From: Pseudomonas sp. PDM04
GTDB lineage: Bacteria > Pseudomonadota > Gammaproteobacteria > Pseudomonadales > Pseudomonadaceae
Assembly (NCBI RefSeq): GCF_014851765.1
Contig: NZ_JACVAI010000006.1
Location: 310,001-374,000, forward strand
Length of the DNA stretch: 64,000 nt
Direction: 5' to 3'
Shown: in pieces, positions 1 to 8,949 of the stretch
How positions within the stretch are numbered: the stretch's first letter is position 1
Layout: each line of letters begins with the position of its first letter
The notes under the pieces: generated by a model
Told to the model about the DNA's origin: nothing
Seen by the model: only the letters and a program-made list of their open reading frames with translations
The model's database searches: none
Position numbers and translations under genes: made by a program

Positions 1-66
1 GGCATCGTCGCGATCTACAAGGCCCTCGGCGGTGGCTGGCAACCGGAGACCGTCGCCAGCCAATAA
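1..66 (+). CDS. Outer-membrane efflux lipoprotein, NodT family (C-terminal end only)
   Basis: The window opens inside a gene; 21 codons in frame 1 precede a TAA at 64-66. The tail contains the YKALGGGW motif, which is the usual C-terminal end of NodT/OprM-type outer-membrane factors of tripartite efflux pumps. A strong terminator follows directly. The gene converges on a reverse-strand HlyD/DUF1656/FUSC operon, whose inner-membrane and adaptor parts would need such an outer-membrane channel, so the two may work together. Only 21 residues are visible, so the family call rests on the tail motif alone. Confidence 0.6.
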   Translation, partial: GIVAIYKALGGGWQPETVASQ

Positions 67-110
67 CGCATCAACGAGCTCTTTTGGTTGGCACCACCAA
101 CCAGATTTTT

Positions 111-144
111 GCCCCGCGCCTCATTCGGTCGCGGGGCTTTTTTT
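111..144 (+). terminator. Rho-independent terminator after the efflux lipoprotein gene
   Basis: A GCCCCGCG / CGCGGGGC stem (111-118 with 130-137) with an 11-base loop is followed by seven to eight T residues. It lies about 45 bases after the stop codon of the partial gene. Confidence 0.85.
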
Positions 145-168
145 GCCCGCTCGAAAAGCACGCCCCCC

Positions 169-270
169 TGTGGCAGCGAGCCTGCTCGCGATGAGCGCCA
201 ACGATGACGCGGGCTATCTGAATGCCCGCGGCGCCCGTACCACCTTCGCAAGCAGGCTCGCTCCCACAGC
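169..270. repeat. REP doublet (inverted pair)
   Basis: Two copies of the Pseudomonas REP core face each other: TGTGGCAGCGAGCCTGCTCGCGATG at the left and its inverse, ending in CTCGCTCCCACAGC, at the right. They are separated by about 50 bases and lie between two convergent transcription units. Confidence 0.85.
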
Positions 271-281
271 GGGGGCTCGGG

Positions 282-1241
282 TCAGTCGTGCCCCCTGCGG
301 TTTTCCTCCACGCTCACGGTGGCCGTCGTCCCGGCCCGCAGTTGGTCCTTGCCGGCATAGTCGGCGTCGATGCGAATGCGCACCGGCACCCGTTGCGCCA
401 GTTTGACCCAGGTGTAGCTGGGGTTGATGTTGGCCAGAAGGCGTCCGCCGGGCAGGTTTTCCCGATCGGCGATGGCGAAGGCGATGCTTTGCACGGTGCC
501 ACCAAAGCGCTCGCCGCTCATCAATTGGATATCGACCCGGTCGCCCTCGACAATCCGCGGCAACTTGGTTTCCTCAAAATAGCCGCTGACGTAGAACGAG
601 TCGCTGTCCACCAGCGCCACCAGCGGACCGCCCGCCGTGGCATAGTCGCCCTGGCGGGTCAGCAGGTTGGTGACATAGCCGCTGACCGGCGATTCCACCC
701 GTGTACGCTCCAGGTCGTGTTCAGCCTCGGCCAGTGCGGCAATGGCCAGTTGCACGTTGGCCTGGGCAAAGCTCAGGTTGGCCTGGTTACGCAGCAGGTC
801 AGCCTGGGCCACCGAGACATCGGTGCTGGACTTTTCCCACTCTTCGCCGGAAATCGCCGCACGTTCCTTGAGCGTTCGACGCCGGCGCTCTTCGCTTTGA
901 CGCTGTTTGAGCAATGCCTGGCTGGCGACGATGGCGGCCTCGGACTGACCCAGCGAGGCCTTCGACACTTCCACCGAACGCTTGGCATGTTCCACCGCCA
1001 AGGCATAGCGCGACGGATCGATTTCCAGCAATAGCTGGCCCTTCTGCACATGCTGGTTGTCCTGCACGGCGAGCTTGACGATGCGCCCCGCCACATCGGC
1101 AGACAAGGTCACCACGTCGGCCCGCACCCGGGCATCGCGGGTCCAGGGCGCACGGGTGTAATGCTCCCAGGCGAACCAGCCGAGCACAAAAGCCAGGATC
1201 ACCATCACCACCGTCGTGAGTCGGGCAAGGATCTTCTTCAA
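282..1241 (-). CDS. HlyD/EmrA-family periplasmic adaptor of an efflux system (AaeA-like)
   Basis: A 319-residue membrane-fusion adaptor. One N-terminal membrane segment (about residues 8-26) is followed by a split biotinyl-lipoyl domain (SADVAGRIVKLAV near the front, VESPVSGYV after the hairpin). A long alpha-helical hairpin rich in Q, E, A and R lies between the two halves, and a beta-barrel domain (SGYFEET, GDRVDIQL) follows. The family bridges an inner-membrane transporter to an outer-membrane channel. It is the third gene of a reverse-strand operon after FUSC and DUF1656, separated from the latter by 4 bases. The order matches the aaeXAB type of aromatic-acid efflux systems; the substrate is not visible from sequence. 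Confidence 0.88.
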   Translation of the reverse strand: MKKILARLTTVVMVILAFVLGWFAWEHYTRAPWTRDARVRADVVTLSADVAGRIVKLAVQDNQHVQKGQLLLEIDPSRYALAVEHAKRSVEVSKASLGQSEAAIVASQALLKQRQSEERRRRTLKERAAISGEEWEKSSTDVSVAQADLLRNQANLSFAQANVQLAIAALAEAEHDLERTRVESPVSGYVTNLLTRQGDYATAGGPLVALVDSDSFYVSGYFEETKLPRIVEGDRVDIQLMSGERFGGTVQSIAFAIADRENLPGGRLLANINPSYTWVKLAQRVPVRIRIDADYAGKDQLRAGTTATVSVEENRRGHD

Positions 1242-1245
1242 TGCA

Positions 1246-1446
1246 TCACGCTCCCATCAACAGAATCAGAGTGGCACACACACAGGCGTACAACGCGCCC
1301 TCGAACAAGGCTTCGTGCCAGACGAACTGCAACACGCCGAGGCGTCGCAGCAGCCAGTCCAGCAACAGGAAAACCGGCAGGCCGAGCAACAGCGCCTGAG
1401 CAATGGGCGGGAGGTAGACCCCGCCTACTTCCAGATCAATGGGCAA
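1246..1446 (-). CDS. DUF1656 small membrane protein (AaeX-like)
   Basis: A 66-residue protein with two hydrophobic segments (about residues 15-32 and 45-64) starting MPIDLEVGGVYLPP, characteristic of DUF1656/AaeX proteins encoded between FUSC permeases and HlyD adaptors. Its start lies inside the end of the upstream FUSC gene (11-base overlap), which implies translational coupling. The family's molecular role is not established. Confidence 0.85.
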   Translation of the reverse strand: MPIDLEVGGVYLPPIAQALLLGLPVFLLLDWLLRRLGVLQFVWHEALFEGALYACVCATLILLMGA

Positions 1447-3571
1447 GTGCTGGCACTCCTTGTGGGGTTGCCGATTCGAAGTGGTGACGGTGGCGTTGCA
1501 GGAACGACACCACGATCAACAGCGCGACGCGCAGGCGGAACACCGACCACAGTTGTTCGTGCACGCTGCAATGCAGCGCGTCCAGCTCATCGCCCAGGGC
1601 CTGCAGGCTGTCGAGCACCGCGTCCACGGCGACGTCCGGGCGGCCGGCGATCAAGCGCCCGGTTTGCCGAATCGTCGCGAACAACCGGCCCTGCGTCTGC
1701 AGGTCGAGCAAGGGGTTGTTCTGCCCCTGTTGTCGGAGCTGGTTCAGCGCAATGCCCACGGCCATGCAGCCCAGGCTGACGTCGAACAGCTCGCGCGCGG
1801 ATCGGTCCTGGATCGCCGGCAACAGGCCCAGCATGGCGGTCAGGCGGTCGACCATGCGGCTCTCGAAGGCAAACTGGTTTTCGTCGGTGGCGGGGATTTT
1901 CATCAAGGCGTGGACCTGCTCGCGGTTCTCCCTGTGCAAGCGCTGGATACGCAGCCCCGGCCTGAAGGGAAAGATCAGCGCGTAGACACTCAAGGCCAGC
2001 GCGGTGGCGCAGACATAGGCGCCAGCAAACTCGAACCACTGGATCGCGGTGTTTTGCCCCAACCCGGTGTTTTGCGGCCCCAGCATCAACAGTGTGATCA
2101 GCCCGAGGGCAATCCCGGTGCCCGTCGTCGGCGGGCTCGACAACCCCACCGCCACTGCATACAGCACCGGTGCGAGCAACAAGGCCAGGAGTTCGAACGT
2201 GCTGACCATCGGCACCAGGGCGAACTGCAAGACTGCCGACACCACCAGCGCGAGCCCCAGGCCCCGGGCGAAACCCTGGGCCGCCAGCAGCGGCCGGGGA
2301 AACGTCGCCATCAGCGAACACAAAATGCCGGTGACGATCATGCCGCCCCGGGCGCCGTCCCAACCGGTTTCGATCCAGATCAAGCCCGCCACCATTAGCG
2401 CACAAAAGGCCCGGATCGCATTCATCGCCGCCAGCGTGTAGTCCATGTGCAGGGTGTTTTTCTGCCCGCGATAAAGGCTGCTGGCCCGGCGCCCGCTCTG
2501 GATCGCATCGCTCAATTCCAGGATCGTTTCAAACTGCTGAACCAGCCGCGCCTGCTCCCAGCGCAACGACCACGACAGCGAGCGCAGGGTCGCCTGCAGC
2601 GGCTCGACCAGTTGCTCGGCGCGGTAGGCCAGCTCGTCGAAACGCTTTTGCAGCACGGCAAACTGACGCCGCTGTTCAGTGGGCATCGTCCGCCCCAGTC
2701 GTGCCAGCTCATCGAGCAGTTGAACTTCCTCGGCAAGCAACTGCTGGATTTCAGTCGGGAGATCGCCCTCCCAGCGCTCGAGCAGCAACTCGCGCTGATG
2801 ACGCAACGCGGTAAGCCGCGCGGTCAGCAGCACCAATTGATTGCCGAGCAATTGCACCAGGTCGTCGGCACTGCGCAGGCGCGGCGCGTCGTAGTACAGG
2901 TGCCGGCGCACGCCTTCCAGCGCACCGATCTGCCCGAGCAACTGCATTTGTCGTTGCTGGAAGTCGGCCTCGCTTTCTTCGGTGCGAATCACCGCGCTGG
3001 CATGGGTGGCCAGCAACCGGATGATCTGATCGATCTTGTTGAAATAGTCACGGGCGACGTTTTCCGGACGCGCCGTCAGCAGGCTGACCACGCACACGCA
3101 CGCCACCGCCAGCAGCGTTTCGGTGACGCGGGTCACGGCCAGCATGAAGGTGCCATCCTGATCGGGCACCGCCAGCAGCCCGACCACCACCGCCGTGTAG
3201 CCGCTGAGCACGAAGGCGCCGGAACTGGTGTAGCGCAACAAGGTGCCGCCCGCCGTGCACAGGGCCAGCCACAGCGCCAGCGTGACCAGGAACGGCAGCG
3301 GCGCCTGGGGAAACAGCGCCATGATGATCACCGCCACCACCGCGCCGACAGTGGTGCCGATGACCTGGCCAAAACTGCGAGCCAGGGTCATGCCGGCCGA
3401 CGGCTGGCTGACGATGACCACGGCCATGATCGACCACTTGGGCTGTTCCAGGTCGAACACAAAGGCGAGGTACAGGGTCAACAGCCCGGCAGCGATGGTT
3501 CTCAGACCGAACAGCACAACGCCGGGGCCCGGATGCACGATGGCCTTGAAGTACTGCAGCAGCGCTTGCAT
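1436..3571 (-). CDS. FUSC-family inner-membrane efflux protein (AaeB/PET type)
   Basis: A 711-residue protein with the fusaric-acid-resistance layout. One bundle of hydrophobic helices at the N-terminus (about residues 15-165) is followed by a long soluble helical region rich in L, Q and R (about 170-370), a second membrane bundle (about 380-540), and a C-terminal soluble helical part. The motif FDLEQPKWSIMAVVIVSQPSAG near residues 40-60 is typical. It is first in an operon with DUF1656 and an HlyD adaptor. It is expected to export aromatic acids or related compounds, but the specific substrate is inference. A REP doublet and the pilus ATPase gene lie upstream. Confidence 0.88.
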   Translation of the reverse strand: MQALLQYFKAIVHPGPGVVLFGLRTIAAGLLTLYLAFVFDLEQPKWSIMAVVIVSQPSAGMTLARSFGQVIGTTVGAVVAVIIMALFPQAPLPFLVTLALWLALCTAGGTLLRYTSSGAFVLSGYTAVVVGLLAVPDQDGTFMLAVTRVTETLLAVACVCVVSLLTARPENVARDYFNKIDQIIRLLATHASAVIRTEESEADFQQRQMQLLGQIGALEGVRRHLYYDAPRLRSADDLVQLLGNQLVLLTARLTALRHQRELLLERWEGDLPTEIQQLLAEEVQLLDELARLGRTMPTEQRRQFAVLQKRFDELAYRAEQLVEPLQATLRSLSWSLRWEQARLVQQFETILELSDAIQSGRRASSLYRGQKNTLHMDYTLAAMNAIRAFCALMVAGLIWIETGWDGARGGMIVTGILCSLMATFPRPLLAAQGFARGLGLALVVSAVLQFALVPMVSTFELLALLLAPVLYAVAVGLSSPPTTGTGIALGLITLLMLGPQNTGLGQNTAIQWFEFAGAYVCATALALSVYALIFPFRPGLRIQRLHRENREQVHALMKIPATDENQFAFESRMVDRLTAMLGLLPAIQDRSARELFDVSLGCMAVGIALNQLRQQGQNNPLLDLQTQGRLFATIRQTGRLIAGRPDVAVDAVLDSLQALGDELDALHCSVHEQLWSVFRLRVALLIVVSFLQRHRHHFESATPQGVPALAH

Positions 3572-3651
3572 GGGGGTGCTCTTCAGGGATTCTCAAGCAA
3601 GCGTAGACACAGGTTGGGGGTTTGGCAGGCGCCGCAGCGCTGCAGCACATT

Positions 3652-3747
3652 TGTGGGAGCGAGCCTGCTCGCGATAGCGTCAGTTCAGACAACGCGATGC
3701 AGGATGTGCCGCCGCCATCGCGAGCAGGCTCGCTCCCACAGGGGGGT
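3652..3747. repeat. REP doublet (inverted pair)
   Basis: TGTGGGAGCGAGCCTGCTCGCGATA and an inverse copy ATCGCGAGCAGGCTCGCTCCCACAG are separated by about 45 bases. The doublet lies between the start of the FUSC gene and the 3' end of the pilus-ATPase gene. Confidence 0.9.
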
Positions 3748-3754
3748 GGCAGGG

Positions 3755-4864
3755 TCAGTCCATCAGCCCCCAATCCCCCGCTGGCGACTGGGTCCCGGCT
3801 GTCGATTCGGCGTGCAGCTTGAGGCGCAGGCGCAGATTGTTCACCGAATCGGCGTATTTCAGCGCCTCTTCCTCGCTGATCGCGCCCTCCGCAACCAGGT
3901 CGAACAGTGCGCCGTCGTAGGTCTGCATGCCCGACTCCGGAGACTTTTCCATGATGCCCTTGAGTTCACCGATTTCATTGCGCCGGATCAGGTCGCCGAT
4001 GGTCGGGGTGCCGATCATGACTTCCACCGCCGCACGTCGTTGTCCGTCGCGGGTGCGCACCAGGCGCTGGGAAACACACGCCTTCAAGTTGTTGCCCAGG
4101 TCATGCAGCAGTTGCGTGTGCCGCTCCTCCGGAAAGAAATTGACGATGCGATCCAGGGCCTGATGGGCGTTGTGGGCGTGCAAGGTGGAAATCACCAGGT
4201 GCCCGGTATCGGCGAATGCCAGTGCATGCTCCATGGTTTCGCGGTCGCGGATCTCGCCGATCAGCACCACATCCGGCGCCTGGCGCAGGGTATTTTTCAG
4301 GGCCGCGTGAAAACTGCGGGTATCGACGCCAACCTCGCGCTGGTTGATGATCGATTTGCGGTGGCGATGGATGAATTCCACCGGGTCTTCAATGGTGATG
4401 ATGTGGCCGCTGCTGTGCCGGTTGCGATAATCGATCAATGCGGCCAGTGAGGTAGACTTGCCCGAGCCGGTGGCGCCGACGACCAGCATCAGGCCTTGCT
4501 TGAGCATGACCATGTCCAGCAGCACCGGCGGCAACCTGAGGTCTTCAAAACGCGGGATGTCCAGTTTAATGTTGCGCGCGACGATCGACACGTCGTTGCG
4601 TTGTTTGAAAATATTGACCCGAAAGCGCCCGATCCCCGCCAACGAGATCGCCAGGTTCATCTCCAGTTCCCGATCGAACTCCAGCCGCTGCTCGGCGTCC
4701 ATGATGGACAGAGCGATGGTTGCGATTTCCCCCGGCTTGAACGGCTGGTGGGTCAAAGGCTTGAGCACGCCATCGAATCGTGCGCAGGGCGGCGCGCCAG
4801 TGGACAGGTACAGATCGGATCCATCCTGGCTGGCCAGGATCTTCAACAGTGCATCGATTTCCAT
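3755..4864 (-). CDS. PilT/PilU-family type IV pilus retraction ATPase
   Basis: A 369-residue secretion/twitching ATPase. It shows an N-terminal PAS-like segment (GSDLYLSTGAPP), Walker A GATGSGKST, the Asp box (ITIEDPVEFIH), Walker B region VVLIGEIRDRETM and the His box STLHAHNA, all characteristic of PilT/PilU hexameric motors that depolymerise type IVa pili. The start at 4864 (MEIDALLKIL) was chosen because it aligns with the usual family N-terminus; an upstream extension of 71 codons reads through unrelated sequence. No other pilus gene is visible here, so it is a solitary paralogue and not part of a pilTU operon. Closer to PilU by length, but not certain. Confidence 0.85.
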   Translation of the reverse strand: MEIDALLKILASQDGSDLYLSTGAPPCARFDGVLKPLTHQPFKPGEIATIALSIMDAEQRLEFDRELEMNLAISLAGIGRFRVNIFKQRNDVSIVARNIKLDIPRFEDLRLPPVLLDMVMLKQGLMLVVGATGSGKSTSLAALIDYRNRHSSGHIITIEDPVEFIHRHRKSIINQREVGVDTRSFHAALKNTLRQAPDVVLIGEIRDRETMEHALAFADTGHLVISTLHAHNAHQALDRIVNFFPEERHTQLLHDLGNNLKACVSQRLVRTRDGQRRAAVEVMIGTPTIGDLIRRNEIGELKGIMEKSPESGMQTYDGALFDLVAEGAISEEEALKYADSVNNLRLRLKLHAESTAGTQSPAGDWGLMD

Positions 4865-4983
4865 GGCAAAAAACACCCGCGAAGCATTCAATGAACAGAA
4901 ATGACCCGAAGACGGGTCATGCAGCGTGTACCGCTCTAGGATAGTAGACCGCGACACGCTGGCAGACGTGCAGGATATTTTTG

Positions 4984-7512
4984 ATGAACCCATCACCCAT
5001 CGGCAGCGATGCCCAGGCCTTGATCGCCAGACTGGACTGGACGCGCACCCCGCTGGGCGCTGCCAGTACCTGGCCACAGAGCCTGCGCACGGCGGTGGAC
5101 ATCGTCATACACTCGCCCATGCCAATGCTGTTGCTGTGGGGCCCGCAGCTCACGCAGATCTACAACGATGGCTTCGCCCTGCTCACCGGCAACCTGCATC
5201 CGCAGGCGTTCGGACAATCGACCCACCAGATGTGGCCGGAGCTCAGGGATTTTACCGGCCCGATTTACAGCGCGGTCCTTCAGGGCCAGGTGCGGACCTA
5301 CAGCGAACAGCGCTTCACCCTGCACCGCGACGGCAAGGATGTCGATCTCTGGCTGGACTTGACCTACAGCCCGATCCGGGATGAAAGCGCCGAGGTCGCC
5401 GGGATCCTGGTCACCGCCATCCAAACCAACGAACGCCGGCGCATCGCCCTTGAACTGGAGCAGCGCTCGGCCGCAAGCCTCAAGGCCCAGCGCGAGACCG
5501 AGGAGCGTCTGCAACTGGCGCTGGCCGCCACCGACGCAGTGGGCACCTGGGACTGGGACATCAGCGAAGATCGCTTCATCGTCGACAGTCACTTCGCTCA
5601 ATTGCACGGCGTCGACCCGCAGCTCGCCAGCCAACTGCCGATCAGTGCCTACCTTGAGGGCGTGCACCCGGAAGACCGGGCACTGATCACGCGCAGCATC
5701 AAACAGTGCATCAGCCAGGGCAGCGAATACGCCGTGGAGTATCGCCTGCTGCTAGCCGATGGCCAGTTGCGCTGGGTGTTCGCCCGGGGTCGCTGCTACA
5801 AGGATCACCATGGCCGGCCGGTACGTTTCCTCGGCGCTGCCCTGGACCTCACCGAGCGCAAGCAGACCGAACAGGCCCTGCGCCAGAGCCAGACCGAACT
5901 GCAACTGATCATCAATGCCATGCCGATCCTGATCAGTTATGTCGACAGCGAGGAACGCTTTCGCCTGAACAACGCGGCGTACCTGAACTGGTACGGCCTG
6001 ACGCCGCAGGAACTTTACGGACGGACCATTCGCGAGGTGCTCGGCGAAACGGCCTACGCCCTGCGGGCCAAATACATCGCCGAAGCGCTGAGGGGCAAGC
6101 CCTGTTGTTTCAGCATCAGTACACCCCATGGTGACGGCAGTACGCGCCAGGCCCTGATGAACTACTTGCCTCGCCACGGTGCCGATGGCGCGGTCAACGG
6201 TTTCTACATTTTCGTGATCGACGAAACCGAGCGCAAACAGACCGAAGAAGCCTTGCGCAATCTCAATGAAACCCTCGAAGAACGCGTGGCTTCGCGCACC
6301 CAGCAACTGGCCGAGGCCAACCAGCGCCTGCAAAACGAAATGTTCGAACGCGAGCGCGCCGAGGACGCCCTGCGCCACGCGCAGAAAATGGAAGCGGTCG
6401 GCCAGCTCACCGGCGGGATCGCCCATGACTTCAACAACATGCTCACAGGGATCATCGGCAGCCTCGACCTGATGCAGCGCTACATCGCCGAGGGGCGCGC
6501 CGCCGAGATTGGCCGGTTTACCGAAGCGGCGGTGTCCTCGGCCAACCGCGCCGCAGCCCTCACCCATCGTCTGCTTGCCTTCTCCCGGCGCCAGTCGCTG
6601 GATCGCAAACCGCTGATCGCCAACACACTGATTCTTTCATTGGAAGATCTGTTCAGCCGCACCAAGGGCGATCACATCGAATTGAAACTGGACCTGGCCG
6701 ACAATATCTGGCCGGTCAGCACCGACGTCAGCCAACTGGAAAACGCCCTGCTCAACCTGGTGATCAACGCCCGTGATGCCATGCCCGACGGCGGCGAACT
6801 GTTGATCCAGACCGCCAACGTTCACCTGGACAGCCAGGAAATCGGCCCTTTGGAGTCGGTCAAGGCCGGTGAATACGTGATGATTGCCGTCAGCGACAAC
6901 GGCACCGGGATGACGCCGTCCGTGCGGGCCAAGGCGTTCGACCCGTTCTTCACCACCAAACCCATCGGCCAGGGCACGGGCCTTGGGCTTTCGATGATCT
7001 ACGGTTTCGCCCAGCAGTCCGGGGGGCACGTCAGCCTCGACAGCCTGCCGGGCCAGGGCACTTGCGTGCGGCTGTACCTGCCGCGATTGCAAGACCCGGT
7101 GGCGGAAAACACCCTGCAGCCGTTCAGTGGCGCGGCACCGGCGGCCATTGCCGGCGAAACCGTGGTGCTGGTCGAGGACGATCCGGCGGTGCGCATGCTG
7201 GTGTTCGACCTGTTGAAGGAACTGGGTTACCACGCCCACGAAGCCGAAGATGCGAAGACCGCCCTGCCCTTGCTGGAGTCCGATTTGCGCATCGACCTGC
7301 TGGTCACCGATGTCGGGCTGCCGGGCATGAACGGTCGGCAACTGGCGGAAATCGCCCGCCAGCACCGACCACAATTGAAAGTGCTGTTCATGACCGGTTA
7401 CGCGGAGAAGGCCGCCGAACGCCAGGGTTTCCTCGAAGAAGGCATGGACATGGTGGCCAAGCCGTTTTCCATCGACCTGCTGGCCAACAAGATTCGCACG
7501 ATGATCGGCTAA
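4984..7512 (+). CDS. PAS-containing hybrid histidine kinase / response regulator
   Basis: An 842-residue cytoplasmic-looking hybrid kinase with no membrane segment. The N-terminus contains a PAS-like sensor region (about 20-150), then two further PAS/PAC units (about 175-295 and 305-425), each ending near TERKQTE. A coiled coil (EERVASRTQQL) leads to HisKA with the phospho-accepting His481 in GGIAHDFNNML. An HATPase domain follows (VINARDAMPDGG, DNGTGM, GTGLGLSM), then a receiver domain with Asp776 in LVTDVGLPG and a conserved Lys in AKPFS. The ATG at 4984 directly follows a TTG. It is transcribed divergently from the pilus ATPase. Its domain layout closely resembles the hybrid kinase at 58678-60624. 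Signal and output are unknown. Confidence 0.85.
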   Translation: MNPSPIGSDAQALIARLDWTRTPLGAASTWPQSLRTAVDIVIHSPMPMLLLWGPQLTQIYNDGFALLTGNLHPQAFGQSTHQMWPELRDFTGPIYSAVLQGQVRTYSEQRFTLHRDGKDVDLWLDLTYSPIRDESAEVAGILVTAIQTNERRRIALELEQRSAASLKAQRETEERLQLALAATDAVGTWDWDISEDRFIVDSHFAQLHGVDPQLASQLPISAYLEGVHPEDRALITRSIKQCISQGSEYAVEYRLLLADGQLRWVFARGRCYKDHHGRPVRFLGAALDLTERKQTEQALRQSQTELQLIINAMPILISYVDSEERFRLNNAAYLNWYGLTPQELYGRTIREVLGETAYALRAKYIAEALRGKPCCFSISTPHGDGSTRQALMNYLPRHGADGAVNGFYIFVIDETERKQTEEALRNLNETLEERVASRTQQLAEANQRLQNEMFERERAEDALRHAQKMEAVGQLTGGIAHDFNNMLTGIIGSLDLMQRYIAEGRAAEIGRFTEAAVSSANRAAALTHRLLAFSRRQSLDRKPLIANTLILSLEDLFSRTKGDHIELKLDLADNIWPVSTDVSQLENALLNLVINARDAMPDGGELLIQTANVHLDSQEIGPLESVKAGEYVMIAVSDNGTGMTPSVRAKAFDPFFTTKPIGQGTGLGLSMIYGFAQQSGGHVSLDSLPGQGTCVRLYLPRLQDPVAENTLQPFSGAAPAAIAGETVVLVEDDPAVRMLVFDLLKELGYHAHEAEDAKTALPLLESDLRIDLLVTDVGLPGMNGRQLAEIARQHRPQLKVLFMTGYAEKAAERQGFLEEGMDMVAKPFSIDLLANKIRTMIG

Positions 7513-7586
7513 GCCGACGGCGTTAGGGCATAATCCTCCGCCCTCGCCGTCACCCACAGAGTCATCACCGTTACAAGGTACTGCCG

Positions 7587-7862
7587 ATGAAAGCTCAAGC
7601 CCGCCATATCCTGGTGAAAACCTCGGAAGAAGCCGAGCAACTCAAACAACGCATCGCCAAGGGCGAAGCCTTTGATGTGCTGGCCAAGAAGCACTCCACT
7701 TGCCCGTCGGGCAAGCGCGGCGGCGATCTGGGCGAAGTCCGGCCAGGTCAGATGGTCGGGGCGATCGATGCGGTGATCTTCAAAAAGCCGCTACGGGTGG
7801 TGCACGGGCCGATCAAAAGCAAGTTCGGCTATCACCTGGTGCAGGTGTTTTATCGGGATTGA
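7587..7862 (+). CDS. ppiC: Single-domain parvulin peptidyl-prolyl cis/trans isomerase
   Basis: A 91-residue protein made of one rotamase domain: ARHILVKT at the start, KHSTCPSGKRGGDLG in the middle and HGPIKSKFGYHLVQV at the end. It has no signal peptide, as in E. coli PpiC (93 residues), so it acts in the cytoplasm on Xaa-Pro bonds. The last 13 bases overlap tail-to-tail with the kdgK gene on the opposite strand. Confidence 0.92.
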   Translation: MKAQARHILVKTSEEAEQLKQRIAKGEAFDVLAKKHSTCPSGKRGGDLGEVRPGQMVGAIDAVIFKKPLRVVHGPIKSKFGYHLVQVFYRD

Positions 7863-8806
7863 TCGGTGGGCGGGCGTCCATTCAACACTGGCCTGGGGAT
7901 CAGTGCCCCCGGCACCTGAATCACCCGACTCGCCAACCCATGCCCTGCCTCGGCCGCCTCGACCGGACTTCCGCCCATCAGCCGACTGGCCAGGTACGCC
8001 GCACTGAAGGAATCCCCCGCCGCCGTCGTGTCCACCACCCGCGCCACCTTCTGCGCCGGCACCTCGAACGACTCGCTCCCACAGCGAATCAGGCACGCCT
8101 CGGCGCCGCGTTTGAGCACCACCTCGGGCGTGCCGATCTGCTCATAGGCGGCGAACACCGCGTCGCAATCGGCAAAGTGGAACAGCGCCTGTTCGTCATC
8201 CACGGTCAGCAACGCCAGGTCAATGTACGGCAGCACGCTGCGATACGCTGCCCGGGCCTCTTCAACTGACGCCCACAGCCGAGGCCGGTAATTGTTGTCG
8301 AAGACGATCCGCGCATCCCGTAGCCGCGCATCGATCAGGACCTCCAGCAATTTCGCCCGTCCTTGCGCCCCGAGCACCGCCAGCGTGATGCCGCTGAAAT
8401 ACAGCACATCGTAATCCGGCAGCGCCTTCAGGATCGGCACCGCCGACGGCGTGGTGAAGCAGTCGCGGACGGCCGCTTCGTTGCGCCAGTAGAGAAAGCG
8501 TCGCTCGCCGCTGGCATCGGTCTGGATGCAGTACAGCCCCGGCAGGCGACCCGGCAGACGCTGCACCCTGTCCAGGCCGATGTTTTCCTCGGCCCAGCTC
8601 CGGCACATGGCGTCGCTGAAACTGTCATCGCCCAGGGCGGTGACGTAATCCACCGCGCCGCGCTCGCCCAGTTCGCGGGCCAGATACACCGCGGTGTTCA
8701 GCGTGTCGCCGCCAAAACTCTGTTGCAGGCTGCCATCGGCGCGGTGTTGCAGTTCGATCATGCACTCGCCGATCAGGGCGATGCGCGGGGTGTTTGGAGT
8801 GTTCAT
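7850..8806 (-). CDS. kdgK: 2-dehydro-3-deoxygluconokinase (PfkB family)
   Basis: A 318-residue ribokinase-fold sugar kinase. The N-terminus IALIGECMIEL and FGGDTLNTAVYLARE are typical of KDG kinases. The C-terminal signature DTTAAGDSFSAAYLA contains the catalytic Asp; the AAGD variant in place of GAGD is also the one used by E. coli KdgK. It phosphorylates 2-keto-3-deoxygluconate to KDPG for the Entner-Doudoroff pathway. The start at 8806 (MNTPNTPRIALIG) was chosen because the 25 codons upstream read through a REP element. It follows the dehydratase gene on the same strand, which fits a glucosaminate route whose product is KDG. Confidence 0.88.
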   Translation of the reverse strand: MNTPNTPRIALIGECMIELQHRADGSLQQSFGGDTLNTAVYLARELGERGAVDYVTALGDDSFSDAMCRSWAEENIGLDRVQRLPGRLPGLYCIQTDASGERRFLYWRNEAAVRDCFTTPSAVPILKALPDYDVLYFSGITLAVLGAQGRAKLLEVLIDARLRDARIVFDNNYRPRLWASVEEARAAYRSVLPYIDLALLTVDDEQALFHFADCDAVFAAYEQIGTPEVVLKRGAEACLIRCGSESFEVPAQKVARVVDTTAAGDSFSAAYLASRLMGGSPVEAAEAGHGLASRVIQVPGALIPRPVLNGRPPTDQSR

Positions 8807-8847
8807 GGGTGGACATGTTCCTGCTGCTGCGTTGTCTGGTCTGGCCC

Positions 8848-8917
8848 TATCGCGAGCAGGCTCGCTCCCACAGGTTTCCATACGACCCTGTGGGAGCGAG
8901 CTTGCTCCGGGCGGCGT
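8848..8917. repeat. REP doublet, compact
   Basis: TATCGCGAGCAGGCTCGCTCCCACAG faces CCTGTGGGAGCGAGCTTGCTC with a short spacer. It lies between kdgK and the dehydratase gene, inside the presumed operon, where it may form an mRNA hairpin that tunes downstream expression. Confidence 0.88.
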
Positions 8918-8949
8918 TCCGACGATGGCCGCACTGCGGTCTCAAGTTT

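Noticed and set aside
8807..8881. 25-codon N-terminal extension of kdgK
   Set aside because: It translates a REP element (CGSEPARD); the kinase family starts at the chosen ATG.
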